Shown here: positions 10,667 through 19,270 of the stretch, piece by piece
How the letters are laid out: every line of letters begins with the position of its first letter
How positions within the stretch are numbered: position 1 is the stretch's first letter
Source: Streptomyces corynorhini
GTDB lineage: Bacteria > Actinomycetota > Actinomycetes > Streptomycetales > Streptomycetaceae
Reading direction: 5' to 3'
Length of the DNA: 64,000 bases
Assembly: GCF_003346515.1 (NCBI RefSeq)
Contig: NZ_QQNA01000246.1
Location: 1 to 64,000, forward strand
Notes under the pieces: generated by a model
Database searches by the model: none
What the model saw: only the letters and a program-made list of their open reading frames with translations
What the model was told of the DNA's origin: nothing
Translations under genes and position numbers: made by a program

Positions 10667-10695
10667 TTGACCCGACCTTTGGTCCGTACCAAAAT
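10667..10695 (+). promoter_or_regulatory. Promoter with embedded operator for the solute-binding lipoprotein
   Basis: TTGACC (10667-10672) and CAAAAT (10690-10695) are 17 bases apart. A perfect palindrome, TTTGGTCCGTACCAAA (10678-10693), fills the spacer and overlaps the -10 box, the position of a repressor site. The TGGT-N4-ACCA core resembles GntR-family operators such as the DasR site, but the central four bases differ. Confidence 0.6.
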
Positions 10696-10793
10696 TCCCC
10701 AACACCCGTGCGAATTCTTTTCGTATCCCCCACGTCGGGCTCTCTCCTCGTGCCATCACGCTCTCGTGCCACCACGCAAGAAGGTTGACCTAC

Positions 10794-12041
10794 GTGAAGA
10801 ATCGCCGTCGCGTCTGCTCCGTGGCTCTGCTCTCCCTCGCGCTCGCAGGCTGCGGCATGCTGCCGGGCAGCGGGGCCGATTCCGCCACGGTCACCGTCTG
10901 GCTGATGAAGGACAGCGTCTCCGACGACTTCCTCCAGCGCTTCGTGAGCGAGTACGAGAAGGAGAACCCCTCCGTCACCCTGGATGTGAAGATCCAGGAG
11001 TGGACCGGCATCGGCGAGAAGGTGCTGACCGCGCTGGACGGCGACAATCCACCCGATGTCATCGAGGTCGGCAACACCCAGGTCGCGCAGTACGCGCAGA
11101 GCCGCAATCTGCGCGATCTCACCCTGGAGTCCGTACGCGACCTGGGCGGCGAGGACTGGCTGCCCGGACTCGCCCAGCCGGGCAGCATCAGCGGCGCCCA
11201 GTTCGGCATTCCCTGGTACGCCGCCAACCGGGTCGTCATCTACAACAAGGACCTCTTCGCGCAGGCGGGGATCGAGGAGCCGCCCAAGACCCGGGCGCGC
11301 TGGCTCGCCGACACCGCCGACCTCAACACCGGCGGCAACCAGGGCATCTACCTCGCGGGTCAGGACTGGTACACCCTGGCCGGGTTCATCTGGGACGAGG
11401 GCGGCGAACTGGCCGTCGAGTCCGGCGGCCAGTTCCAGGGGACCGTCGACTCGCCCGCCGCGCTCAAGGGCATGGCCTTCTACAAGGACCTCCAGGCGCT
11501 GGGCAAGGGCCCGAAGGACTCCGACGAGGCGACGCCGCCGCAGCCGGAGGTCTTCGCCAAGGGCGATGTCGCGCAGATCATCGCCACCCCCAGCGCCGCC
11601 CGGATCATCGAGGAGAAGAACCCCGCGCTCAAGGGCGTCCTCGGCTTCTTCCCCATCCCGGGCAAGACCGCCGGCAAACCGGGCGCCGTGTTCACCGGCG
11701 GATCCGATCTGATCGTGCCGCAGAACGCCGGCCACCGGTCCGCCGCCGTCGACGTGGTCAAGGCCCTGGCGGGCGAGAAGTGGCAGAGCGAGCTGGCCAG
11801 GGCCATGAGCTACGTGCCGAACAAGACGACGCTGGCCGGAGTGATCGAGGGCGACGAGAGCACCGCCGCGATGGCCGTGGGCGCGGCGCGTGGGCGGGCC
11901 ACCCCGAACTCACCGCAGTGGGCGAACGTCGAGTCCGACAACCCCATCAAGCCGTACATGACGGCCGTTCTCCAGGGCCGGAACCCGAAGGAGGCCGCGA
12001 AGACGGCCTCCGAGGCCATCACCGCGGCGCTCCTGGACTGA
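10794..12041 (+). CDS. Extracellular solute (sugar) binding lipoprotein of an ABC transporter
   Basis: 415 residues from GTG 10794, with AAGAAGG nine bases upstream. The signal ends in LALAGC, giving lipidated Cys20. The mature protein has the SBP_bac_1 fold features: VTVWLMKDSV at the start, PPDVIEVGNTQVAQYA, GIPWYAANRVVIYNKDLF and a C-terminal PLTALL-like helix. It should capture a sugar or oligosaccharide outside the cell for an MsmK-energised ABC importer. No permease or ATPase gene lies beside it, so it is an orphan binding protein. The palindrome in its promoter implies substrate-controlled expression. A 20-base unit is tandemly duplicated across its stop codon. Confidence 0.87.
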   Translation: MKNRRRVCSVALLSLALAGCGMLPGSGADSATVTVWLMKDSVSDDFLQRFVSEYEKENPSVTLDVKIQEWTGIGEKVLTALDGDNPPDVIEVGNTQVAQYAQSRNLRDLTLESVRDLGGEDWLPGLAQPGSISGAQFGIPWYAANRVVIYNKDLFAQAGIEEPPKTRARWLADTADLNTGGNQGIYLAGQDWYTLAGFIWDEGGELAVESGGQFQGTVDSPAALKGMAFYKDLQALGKGPKDSDEATPPQPEVFAKGDVAQIIATPSAARIIEEKNPALKGVLGFFPIPGKTAGKPGAVFTGGSDLIVPQNAGHRSAAVDVVKALAGEKWQSELARAMSYVPNKTTLAGVIEGDESTAAMAVGAARGRATPNSPQWANVESDNPIKPYMTAVLQGRNPKEAAKTASEAITAALLD

Positions 12042-12060
12042 CCGCGGCGCTCCTGGACTG
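12021..12060. repeat. Perfect 20-bp tandem duplication at the 3' end of the lipoprotein gene
   Basis: ACCGCGGCGCTCCTGGACTG occurs at 12021-12040 and again at 12041-12060. The first copy encodes the last residues and, with the next base, the stop codon; the second lies downstream of it. This looks like a recent slippage duplication that left the protein unchanged. Confidence 0.9.
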
Positions 12061-12224
12061 ACCCCGGCGGGACAGGGCACTTCCGGGATTCAGTTTTCCC
12101 ACATCCGTACTCCGCCGTCCGGTCATATCGAATCCAGCCGGTCACGGAAGAAACGAGGTGCCGGGCCGTCGCGTCAGCGGCGGGCCCCGGCGACCGCTTC
12201 TCCCCACCGGCACAGGAGTCCGCC

Positions 12225-13070
12225 ATGACCGCCGTCGCCCCCGCCCCGCTTCCCCTGCCCGCCCCGCGCCCGACCGGTCCCGCCGGGGCCGAGCCGCGCT
12301 ACGTCGTCTCACTCGCCCGCACCGAGCAGGACGTACGGGACGCGCAGCGCCTGCGCCACCTGGTCTTCGCCGGGGAGATGGGCGCCCGCCTCGACGGGCC
12401 GGAGCCCGGCCTGGACAGCGACGCGTTCGACGCCTACTGCGACCACCTGCTGGTCCGCGAGGAGTCGAGCGGCGAGGTCGTGGGCACCTACCGGCTGCTG
12501 CCGCCCGAGGGCGCGCGGGCCGCCGGGCGGATCTACTCCGACGGCGAGTTCGACCTCGCCCGGCTCGCCCCCATCCGGCACGACCTGGTCGAGGTCGGCC
12601 GCTCCTGTGTCCACCCGCTGCACCGCACCGGCGCGGTCATCGCCCTGATCTGGGCCGGACTCGCCCGCTACATGACCACCAGCGGCCACAACTGGCTGGC
12701 CGGCTGCTGCTCGGTACCGCTCGCCGACGGCGGCGCGCTCGCCGCCGCCACCTGGAACACCGTGAAGGACAGACACCTCGCGCCCGAGGAGTACGGGGTC
12801 ACCCCGCACCGGCTGTGGACCCCCGGCGCCGCCGCGACCACCGCCGCGACCGGCGCCGCGACCGCCACCGCGACCGCCACCGCGACCGGCGCCGCGCGCG
12901 CCGAACTGCCCGCGCTGCTGCGCGGCTATCTGCGGCTCGGCGCCTGGGTGTGCGGGGCGCCCGCCCACGACCCCGAGTTCGGCGTCGCCGACCTGTACGT
13001 CCTGCTCTCGATGCGCCGGACCAACCCCCACTATCTGCGCCACTTCCTCTCGCTGGCGCCCGCGGCATGA
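12225..13070 (+). CDS. GNAT-fold N-acyltransferase, OlsB-like
   Basis: 281 residues, ATG 12225. LRHLVFAGEMGA, then VGTYRLLPP, then LVEVGRSCVHPLHRTGAVI and WLAGCCSVPLADGG mark the Acetyltransf_5/OlsB family, which attaches a 3-hydroxy-acyl chain to the alpha-amino group of ornithine to give lyso-ornithine lipid. Its stop overlaps the PlsC-type gene by four bases, matching the usual olsB-olsA pairing. A low-complexity Ala/Thr insertion encoded by GCGACC-type repeats (around 12825-12895) sits in a loop before the C-terminal ELPALLRGYLRLGAW segment. The exact substrate is inferred from the family and the pairing. Confidence 0.78.
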   Translation: MTAVAPAPLPLPAPRPTGPAGAEPRYVVSLARTEQDVRDAQRLRHLVFAGEMGARLDGPEPGLDSDAFDAYCDHLLVREESSGEVVGTYRLLPPEGARAAGRIYSDGEFDLARLAPIRHDLVEVGRSCVHPLHRTGAVIALIWAGLARYMTTSGHNWLAGCCSVPLADGGALAAATWNTVKDRHLAPEEYGVTPHRLWTPGAAATTAATGAATATATATATGAARAELPALLRGYLRLGAWVCGAPAHDPEFGVADLYVLLSMRRTNPHYLRHFLSLAPAA

Positions 13071-13993
13071 GCGTCTGGCTGCCCACCGCCCCCTGCACCC
13101 CCGGCGACTGCGCCGTCCACCGGGGCCCCGCGACCGGCCCGGTGACCGCCGTCGGCCGGCTGCTGGCCGGGTGCCTGCTGGTGCTCGCCGGGGCCCTGCT
13201 CACCCCGCTGCTCGCCCCGCTGCCCGGCGGGACGCGCGACCGGCTGACCCGGCGCTGGTGCCGTACGGTGCTGCGGCTCTTCGGCCTGCGCGTCCACGTG
13301 CGGGGTGCCGGGGCCGCGCCCGCGCGCGGCACGGGCGTCCTGGTCGTCGCCAACCACATCTCCTGGCTGGACATACCGCTGCTGGCCGCCGTGTTTCCCG
13401 CCCGGATGCTGGCCAAGAGCGAGATAGGGCGCTGGCCCGTCCTCGGCGCGCTGGCCGCCAGGGGCGGCACCCTCTTCGTGGAACGGGAACGGCTGCGGGC
13501 GCTGCCCGCCACCGTCGGGGCCCTGGCCGCCGCGCTCACCGCGGGCTCACGGGTGGCCGTCTTCCCCGAGGGGTGCACCTGGTGCGGCCAGGACCAGGGC
13601 CCGTTCACCCGGGCGGTCTTCCAGGCCGCGCTGGACGCGGGCGCCGCCGTCAGACCCGTACGGATCACCTACCGCACGGAGCGCGGAACCCCGTCCGGCG
13701 CACCGGCCTACATCGGCGACGACAGCCTGCCGGCCTCGCTGTGGCGGGTGGTGACGGCCGGCGGGCTCACGGCGGAGATCACGGTCCTGCCGCTCATCCC
13801 CGCCGGGCGCCACACCGACCGCCGCTCCCTCGCGGAAGCGGCGCGCTCAGCCGTGACCGGCAGCGCCGCGGGGCGGCCGGGCCCCGCTCACACCGCCGTG
13901 GCCAGCGACAGCGCGAACCGCTCCGCCCCGTCCGTCCACCAATACCTCAACTCCATCCCCGCACCGCGCAGTTCGTCCCGCACCCGGTCCTGA
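13067..13993 (+). CDS. PlsC-type acyltransferase, probable OlsA partner
   Basis: 308 residues from ATG 13067 (ATGA overlap with the upstream gene). A transmembrane span lies near residues 28-52. The acyltransferase signature NHISWLD (His97, Asp102) and the FPEG block (166-169) are intact. Paired with an OlsB-like enzyme it should add the second acyl chain to lyso-ornithine lipid; an acylglycerol-phosphate role cannot be excluded. The last ~35 residues are encoded by DNA that is also the antisense of the egtD 3' end (13888-13993). They are hydrophilic and unlike the rest of the family, so the tail is probably dispensable. Confidence 0.8.
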   Translation: MSVWLPTAPCTPGDCAVHRGPATGPVTAVGRLLAGCLLVLAGALLTPLLAPLPGGTRDRLTRRWCRTVLRLFGLRVHVRGAGAAPARGTGVLVVANHISWLDIPLLAAVFPARMLAKSEIGRWPVLGALAARGGTLFVERERLRALPATVGALAAALTAGSRVAVFPEGCTWCGQDQGPFTRAVFQAALDAGAAVRPVRITYRTERGTPSGAPAYIGDDSLPASLWRVVTAGGLTAEITVLPLIPAGRHTDRRSLAEAARSAVTGSAAGRPGPAHTAVASDSANRSAPSVHQYLNSIPAPRSSSRTRS

Positions 13994-14850
13994 CGGAACT
14001 TCGCCGACACCTCCGTACGCACCTCCTCGCCCGCCGCGAAGTGCACCACCAGATCCAGTTCCGGGATCTTCACGCTCAGAGCGCGCCGCGCCCGCAGCCG
14101 CATCTCGATCCACTCCCGCTCCGGGTCCCAGCGCGCCAGATGGGAGAAGTCGGCGGGGGAGAAGTCCGCGCCCAACTCCCGGTTGATGACGGTCAGCACG
14201 TTCTTGTTGAACGCCGCCGTCACCCCGGCCGCGTCGTCGTACGCCCTGACCAGTACGGATTCGTCCTTGACGAGATCCGTGCCGAGCAGCAGCGCGTCCC
14301 CGGGCTCCAGCAGCGTCCGTACGAGTGCCAGGAACTCCGCGCGCTCCGCCGGCAGCAGATTGCCGATCGTGCCGCCGAGGAACGCGACCAGCCGGGGGCC
14401 CGGGGTGGCGGGCAGCGTCAGCGCGTGCGTGAAGTCGGCGATCAGCGCGTGCACCCGCAGCCCCGGCCGCTCGGCGAGCAGCGCCGCCGCCGCGCCGTTC
14501 AGCGCGCTCTCGCTCACGTCGACCGGCACATAGCTCACCAGACCGGTCAGCTCGTCCAGCAGGTGCCGGGTCTTGTCGGACGAGCCCGAACCCAGCTCGA
14601 TCAGGGTGCGCGCCCCGGTCGCCGCCGCGATCTCCGGGGCCCGGTCGAGGAGGATCTCCCGCTCGGCGCGGGTCGGATAGTACTCGGGCAGCGTGGTGAT
14701 CTCGTCGAACAGCTCGCTGCCCCGGGCGTCGTAGAACCACTTCGGAGGCAGTGTCTTGGGGGTGCGGGTCAGCCCCTGGAGCACGTCGGCGCGCAGCGCG
14801 GCGTCCGTGGCGTCCTCGGGGAGCGTGCGGGTCAGCTGGAACGGGCTCAC
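13888..14850 (-). CDS. egtD: L-histidine N(alpha)-methyltransferase EgtD
   Basis: 320 residues, GTG 14850 with AGGAG eight bases upstream. PKWFYDARGSELFDEIT, EYYPTRAEREIL and ELGSGSSDKTR (SAM loop) are diagnostic. LGGTIGNLLPAER and the AFNKNVLTVINRELGADF segment line the histidine pocket. It trimethylates histidine to hercynine, the first step of ergothioneine synthesis. It is the last gene of egtABCD and overlaps egtC by three bases (GTGA). Its 3' end overlaps the convergent plsC-type gene by 106 bases. Confidence 0.95.
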   Translation of the reverse strand: MSPFQLTRTLPEDATDAALRADVLQGLTRTPKTLPPKWFYDARGSELFDEITTLPEYYPTRAEREILLDRAPEIAAATGARTLIELGSGSSDKTRHLLDELTGLVSYVPVDVSESALNGAAAALLAERPGLRVHALIADFTHALTLPATPGPRLVAFLGGTIGNLLPAERAEFLALVRTLLEPGDALLLGTDLVKDESVLVRAYDDAAGVTAAFNKNVLTVINRELGADFSPADFSHLARWDPEREWIEMRLRARRALSVKIPELDLVVHFAAGEEVRTEVSAKFRQDRVRDELRGAGMELRYWWTDGAERFALSLATAV

Positions 14851-15605
14851 GCGGAGGGCTCCTTGAGAGGGGTCAGCAGGACGTCGTCGCGGGTCGCCGT
14901 CACCAGGGTGCGGTCGGGGACCTCGCGCCAGCGCGGATCGTCGTCGTACGGCTCGGAGGCCACCGCCACCGAACGCGGGCCCGGATCGGCGCGATACCAC
15001 AGGGAGTCGCCCCACGCGGTCGCCGCGATCCGCGCGCCGTCGGTGACCAGCAGATTCAGCCGGGAGGCCGGGGCCTCGCGCGCCACCTCCGCCACCGTGT
15101 CGGCCAGCGCCTGCCCCAGCTCGTCCCCGGCCCGCAGCCGGTGCAGCAGCAGCGCCCACACCAGCGCGGAGTCGCTGCGGGCCGCCAGCGACAGCAGCTC
15201 CTCGGCGGGCAGGGTCCCGGCCGGGGCCGCGAGCGAGCCCGGCCAGCCGCTCACCGAGCCGTTGTGGCTGAACAGCCACGGCCCGGCGGCGAACGGCGCG
15301 GCGGCGGCCTCCCCGTCGGCGCTCGGCAGCGTCGCGTCCCGTACCGCCGCGAGCAGCGCCCCGCTGCGGACCACCCGCGCCAGATCGGTCAGCCCGGGAT
15401 CGGCCCAGATCGGCCCGGCGCGCCGGTAGCGGGCCGGCACCGGATCGTCCTCGGCGTACCAGCCCACCCCGAACCCGTCGGCGTTGACCGTCCCGTGCCG
15501 CTGCCTGCGCGGCGCCCACGACTGCCGGTACAGCCCGTGCGCGGGCTCGACGACCAGCTCCCCGAGCGCCACCGCCGGGCCCGTATAGGCGAGATGACGG
15601 CACAT
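14847..15605 (-). CDS. egtC: Ergothioneine amidohydrolase EgtC
   Basis: 252 residues. The chain begins MCRHLAY, placing the class II glutamine-amidotransferase nucleophile at Cys2. VNADGFGVGWY and the FSHNGSVSGW block follow as in that fold. It removes glutamate from the gamma-glutamyl-cysteine sulfoxide conjugate of hercynine. The ATG overlaps the egtB stop by one base, so translation is coupled. Confidence 0.94.
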   Translation of the reverse strand: MCRHLAYTGPAVALGELVVEPAHGLYRQSWAPRRQRHGTVNADGFGVGWYAEDDPVPARYRRAGPIWADPGLTDLARVVRSGALLAAVRDATLPSADGEAAAAPFAAGPWLFSHNGSVSGWPGSLAAPAGTLPAEELLSLAARSDSALVWALLLHRLRAGDELGQALADTVAEVAREAPASRLNLLVTDGARIAATAWGDSLWYRADPGPRSVAVASEPYDDDPRWREVPDRTLVTATRDDVLLTPLKEPSA

Positions 15606-16963
15606 CAGGCGCCCTCGCCGGGCGCGGCGGTACGCGCGGTGCGGAACCCGGAGAAGATCTGCCGGCGCACCGGCAGGTCCCAGTTGCGGAACGTGCCCCG
15701 GCAGGCCACCTCACCGACCGCGAACGAGCCGCCCCTCAGCACCTTGTGCGCGCTGCCGAAGAAGACGTCCGAGTACTCGCGGTAGGGGAACGCCACGAAC
15801 CCCGGATACGGCAGGAAGTCGCTCGACGTCCACTCCCAGACGTCCCCGATCAGCTGCCGCACCCCGAGCGGCGACGCCCCGCGCGGATAGCTGCCCGCCG
15901 GGGCCGGCCGCAGATGGCGCTGGCCGAGGTTGGCGTGGTCGGGGCCCGGGTCCTCGTCGCCCCACGGATGGCGCAGCGAGCGGCCGGAGACGGGATCGTG
16001 CCGGGCGGCCTTCTCCCACTCCTCCTCGGTCGGCAGCCGCCGCCCCGCCCAGCGGGCGTACGCGTCGGCCTCGTACCAGCTCACGTGCAGCACCGGCTCG
16101 TCGGCCGGGACCGGCTCCACCGTGCCGAAGCGGCGGCGCAGCCACCGACCGCCCTCGCGCCGCCAGAACAGCGGCGCGCCGATGGAGTGCTCCCGGATCT
16201 GCGCCCAGCCCTCGGGGGCCCACCAGCGCTCGTCCGTGTAGCCGCCGTCCTCGACGAAGCGCTGGTAGGCGCCGTTGGTCACCGGGACGGTGTCGAGGTG
16301 GAACGCGGGCACCAGCCGCTGGTGCGCCGGGCGTTCGTTGTCCAGCGCCCACGGCTCCGTGGACGTGCCCATGGTGAAGGGACCGGCCGGTACGAGCACC
16401 TCGTCCGGCAGCCCCGCCGTGTCCCCGGCGGGCGGCGGCGGAGCGCTCAGCGCGGCGGGCCCCCGGCGCAGCTGGTGGGTGATGAGCATCGTCTCGTCGT
16501 GCTGCTGCTCGTGCTGGGCGATCATCCCGAACGCGAACCCCGCGTCCAGCAGCGGCCCGCCGCGCAGCGGGGAGCGCTCGATGACGTCGAGCACCCGCCC
16601 CCGTACGTCGGCGGCGTAGGCGCGCGCCTCGGCGGGCGGCAGCAGCGGCAGCGTGGGCCGCGCCGCACGCGGATGCTCGAACGCGTCGTAGACGGAGTCG
16701 ATCTCGGGGCGTATCGCGTCACGTCCCGCGACGGCCCGCAGCAGCCACTGCTCCTCCTGGTTGCCGATGTGCGCCAGGTCCCAGACCAGCGGCGACATCA
16801 GCGGCGAGTGCTGCGCCGTCAGGTCGTGGTCGTCCACGCAGGAGGTCAGCAGGGCCGTCCGGTCCCTGGCGGCCGTCAGCGTGGTGACGGCCCGCCCGCG
16901 CAGCAGCTCGGTGGAGACGTCGACCGCCTCGGCGGACGGGGCGTGGCCGGTGGTGTCGGTCAT
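15605..16963 (-). CDS. egtB: Ergothioneine sulfoxide synthase EgtB
   Basis: 452 residues. An N-terminal DinB-like domain supplies the iron ligands: His65 (DLAHIGNQEEQW) and the H151-x3-H155 pair (HEQQHDET). A formylglycine-generating-enzyme-like domain follows from ~190 (VPAGPFTMGTS, then RLPTEEEWEKAAR, ending NWDLPVRRQIFSGFR). It joins hercynine to gamma-glutamyl-cysteine with O2 and Fe(II). The start at ATG 16963 overlaps the egtA stop by four bases and has neighbours on both sides in tight overlap. Confidence 0.95.
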   Translation of the reverse strand: MTDTTGHAPSAEAVDVSTELLRGRAVTTLTAARDRTALLTSCVDDHDLTAQHSPLMSPLVWDLAHIGNQEEQWLLRAVAGRDAIRPEIDSVYDAFEHPRAARPTLPLLPPAEARAYAADVRGRVLDVIERSPLRGGPLLDAGFAFGMIAQHEQQHDETMLITHQLRRGPAALSAPPPPAGDTAGLPDEVLVPAGPFTMGTSTEPWALDNERPAHQRLVPAFHLDTVPVTNGAYQRFVEDGGYTDERWWAPEGWAQIREHSIGAPLFWRREGGRWLRRRFGTVEPVPADEPVLHVSWYEADAYARWAGRRLPTEEEWEKAARHDPVSGRSLRHPWGDEDPGPDHANLGQRHLRPAPAGSYPRGASPLGVRQLIGDVWEWTSSDFLPYPGFVAFPYREYSDVFFGSAHKVLRGGSFAVGEVACRGTFRNWDLPVRRQIFSGFRTARTAAPGEGA

Positions 16964-18234
16964 GTGCGGAGGTCCTTCCCGGTCACGGAGGCGGGCTGAT
17001 CGTCGGCCGGACAGCGGCCCGGTACCACATAGCGCTCGGTGAACGCGGCGACCGCCTCCTGAACGGCCGGGGACGCCCCGACGCGCGGCAGCGCCTCCCG
17101 GGCGGTGGCGAAACAGACCAGCGCCGCGGCGTGCAGCTCCGGGTCCGCCAGCCCGTAGCGCGCCGCGTTGACCCACAGGGGGTTGTGCGGCGCGGGCAGC
17201 CCGCCCGCCGTCTCGGCGAGCGGCTTGACGGTGCGGTAGACGGTCTCGGACGCCTCCGGATCGTCGAAGAGCGCCGTGGTCACGGCGAGCGGCACCATCC
17301 AGCCGTCCTCGCCCGGCTGGGCGTCGATCATCCGCAGCTCCAGATGGCCGCGCGGACGCACCGGAGGGAAGAGCGTCGTCAGGTGGTAGTCGAGATCGGC
17401 GCGGACCGGCGGACGCGGCGCGCCCGACCGTATCCACTGCCGGAACGTCAGCCCCTCCGGCACCGTCCAGGGCCCCTGCTGCGCCCGGATGCACATCACC
17501 GGCGCGTCCAGGGCGTGCGCGGTCCAGCTCGCGCGCGGGTCGTGGCGCGCGGCGGGCGCCCTCGTACGGGCCGGGTCCAGCGCGGACCAGAGCGCCTGAC
17601 GGGTGGAGCGCCAGCCGGTCGGGCCGCCGCCGCGCATGGAGGAGTGCGCGAACGCGGCGACCAGCACCGCGCCCAGCAGATGGGCGAGTTGCCAGCGTCT
17701 CGCGTAACCGAGCGGCCCCGGCTCCTCGTGGCCCGCGTCCAGACACACCTGGATGGAGGCGGTGGTGCGCATCATGGCGCGCCCGGCCGGACCGATCCGG
17801 TCGAGGTAGGTCTCCATGGCGTCGTAGCGCGGCTCGCGCAGCATGCGGTGCGGGGAGAGCCAGGGGTCCTGCCCGATGCCCGCGAGCGCGAGTCCCGCCG
17901 CGCGGAGCACGGGGCGTACCGCGTCGAGGTCCGCGGCGGTGGTGGTGAGGCACTCCGTCAGCGATCCGGCGGGGGCCGAGCTGAGTTCCAGCTGGCCGCC
18001 GGGTTCGAAGGTGAGTGCGGAGTTCAGGCGCAGGGTACGCAGCGTGTCGAACGCCTCGGTGAGGCGGTGGGCCGGTACCGCTCTTTCAGGGGCGCGCAGA
18101 TCGTGTACGAGCCATTCCAGTTCCACCCCCACGGTGCGGGGCGGGCCCGTCTTGAAACAGATGCCGTGGAGCAGATCCTCGGCGTCGCTCTCGCCGAGGG
18201 GCGGTCCCTCGTCGGTGAAACAATCGGATGACAT
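16960..18234 (-). CDS. egtA: Glutamate-cysteine ligase EgtA
   Basis: 424 residues from ATG 18234 (GAAGGA eight bases upstream); ATG 18261, with GGAG upstream, would add nine residues. TVGVELEWLV, the ELSSAPAGSLTEC segment, MMRTTASIQVCLDAG and HLELRMIDAQPG match the EgtA branch of the GCS2/GshA superfamily. It makes gamma-glutamyl-cysteine for EgtB. It is the first gene of egtABCD, so the operon promoter lies upstream in the gap shared with the divergent PARG-like gene. Confidence 0.93.
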   Translation of the reverse strand: MSSDCFTDEGPPLGESDAEDLLHGICFKTGPPRTVGVELEWLVHDLRAPERAVPAHRLTEAFDTLRTLRLNSALTFEPGGQLELSSAPAGSLTECLTTTAADLDAVRPVLRAAGLALAGIGQDPWLSPHRMLREPRYDAMETYLDRIGPAGRAMMRTTASIQVCLDAGHEEPGPLGYARRWQLAHLLGAVLVAAFAHSSMRGGGPTGWRSTRQALWSALDPARTRAPAARHDPRASWTAHALDAPVMCIRAQQGPWTVPEGLTFRQWIRSGAPRPPVRADLDYHLTTLFPPVRPRGHLELRMIDAQPGEDGWMVPLAVTTALFDDPEASETVYRTVKPLAETAGGLPAPHNPLWVNAARYGLADPELHAAALVCFATAREALPRVGASPAVQEAVAAFTERYVVPGRCPADDQPASVTGKDLRT

Positions 18235-18304
18235 GGGCCGGATCCTTCTGTCGAAGACCATGACCGGACTCCGTCCCGGATGGCGGGAGCGGAGCGCTTC
18301 GTCC

Positions 18305-18335
18305 AACCTAAAGCCACTCTCGCCGCTTCGCACAA
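18305..18335 (-). promoter_or_regulatory. Possible egtABCD promoter
   Basis: On the minus strand TTGTGC (18335-18330) and TAGGTT (18310-18305) are 19 bases apart, 44-70 bases upstream of the egtA start at 18261. The -10 is reasonable and the spacing is long. No operator-like palindrome was seen. Confidence 0.35.
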
Positions 18336-18408
18336 GAGTGCCCCATGGTCACTGTTCTGTCAGAAATCCGGTTGCCCCGAGGGAGATCGTTCACTCAGGA
18401 TCCGTCTT

Positions 18409-19254
18409 ATGAGCGCACGGCTGCGGGGGATCGCGAAGGAAACCGAGGAGATCGTCCGAACGGGGGGATACCGGACGGCCGACGGCCGCGACATCGACCT
18501 GCGCCGGGCCGTGGACGCGGCCGTGGCGGGCACGAGGATGTACGGCCCGGGACCGGTCGCCCCGCCCCCTCGGGAACGGGGTACGCACCCGCGGGCGGCG
18601 CGGGCCGAGGCCACCGTCGAGGTCACCGGCGAGTCCAGCCTCGACGCCGCCCGGCGGCTGACGGAAACGGGCCCCGGCGCGGTCGCCGTCCTCAACTTCG
18701 CCTCGGCGCGCAACCCGGGCGGCGGCTACCTCAACGGCGCGCAGGCGCAGGAGGAGGCCCTGTGCCGGGGCTCCGCCCTGTACGCCACCTTGCGGCGGGC
18801 GCCCGAGTTCTACGCGCACCACCGCGCCGAACCCAGCCCGTTCTACAGCGACCGGGTCATCCACTCGCCCGGCGTCCCGGTCTTCCGCGACGACCGGGGC
18901 CGACTGCTCGACACGCCGTACGAGGCCGGGTTCCTGACCGCCGCCGCGCCCAACGCGGGCGTGATCGCGCGGAACCTCCCCGGCGAGGTGCCGCTGATCG
19001 CCTCCGCGCTCGCCGCCCGCGCGGAGCGGGTGCTGGAGACGGCGGCCGGGCGCGGCTACCGGCGGCTGGTGCTCGGCGCCTGGGGGTGCGGGGTCTTCCG
19101 CAACGACCCGGCGACGGTCGCCGGGTCGTTCGCGGCGCTCCTGACCGGCGGCGGCCGGTTCGCGGACCGCTTCGACGAGGCGGTCTTCGCGGTCCTGGAC
19201 CGCACACCGGAGCAGGCCACTCTCATGGCGTTCCGGCGGGTGCTGGAGAGCTGA
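18409..19254 (+). CDS. Bacterial-type poly(ADP-ribose) glycohydrolase-like protein (TIGR02452)
   Basis: 281 residues, ATG 18409. The macrodomain-like PARG signature is intact: GGG at 104-106, seven residues, then Q114-E115-E116, within LNFASARNPGGGYLNGAQAQ. SPGVPVFRD, AAAPNAGV and LVLGAWGCGVFRNDP are further family blocks. It should hydrolyse ADP-ribose chains from proteins or related ADP-ribose ligands in the cytoplasm. The gene is divergent from egtA and convergent with the PemK-like gene 16 bases downstream. No ADP-ribosyltransferase is nearby. Confidence 0.85.
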   Translation: MSARLRGIAKETEEIVRTGGYRTADGRDIDLRRAVDAAVAGTRMYGPGPVAPPPRERGTHPRAARAEATVEVTGESSLDAARRLTETGPGAVAVLNFASARNPGGGYLNGAQAQEEALCRGSALYATLRRAPEFYAHHRAEPSPFYSDRVIHSPGVPVFRDDRGRLLDTPYEAGFLTAAAPNAGVIARNLPGEVPLIASALAARAERVLETAAGRGYRRLVLGAWGCGVFRNDPATVAGSFAALLTGGGRFADRFDEAVFAVLDRTPEQATLMAFRRVLES

Positions 19255-19270
19255 CGCCCGGCGGGGGCGG

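Noticed and set aside
15605..17953. Longer 782-codon version of egtB
   Set aside because: The first ~330 codons are antisense-type filler over egtA in another frame; the true start is ATG 16963 in ATGA overlap with egtA.
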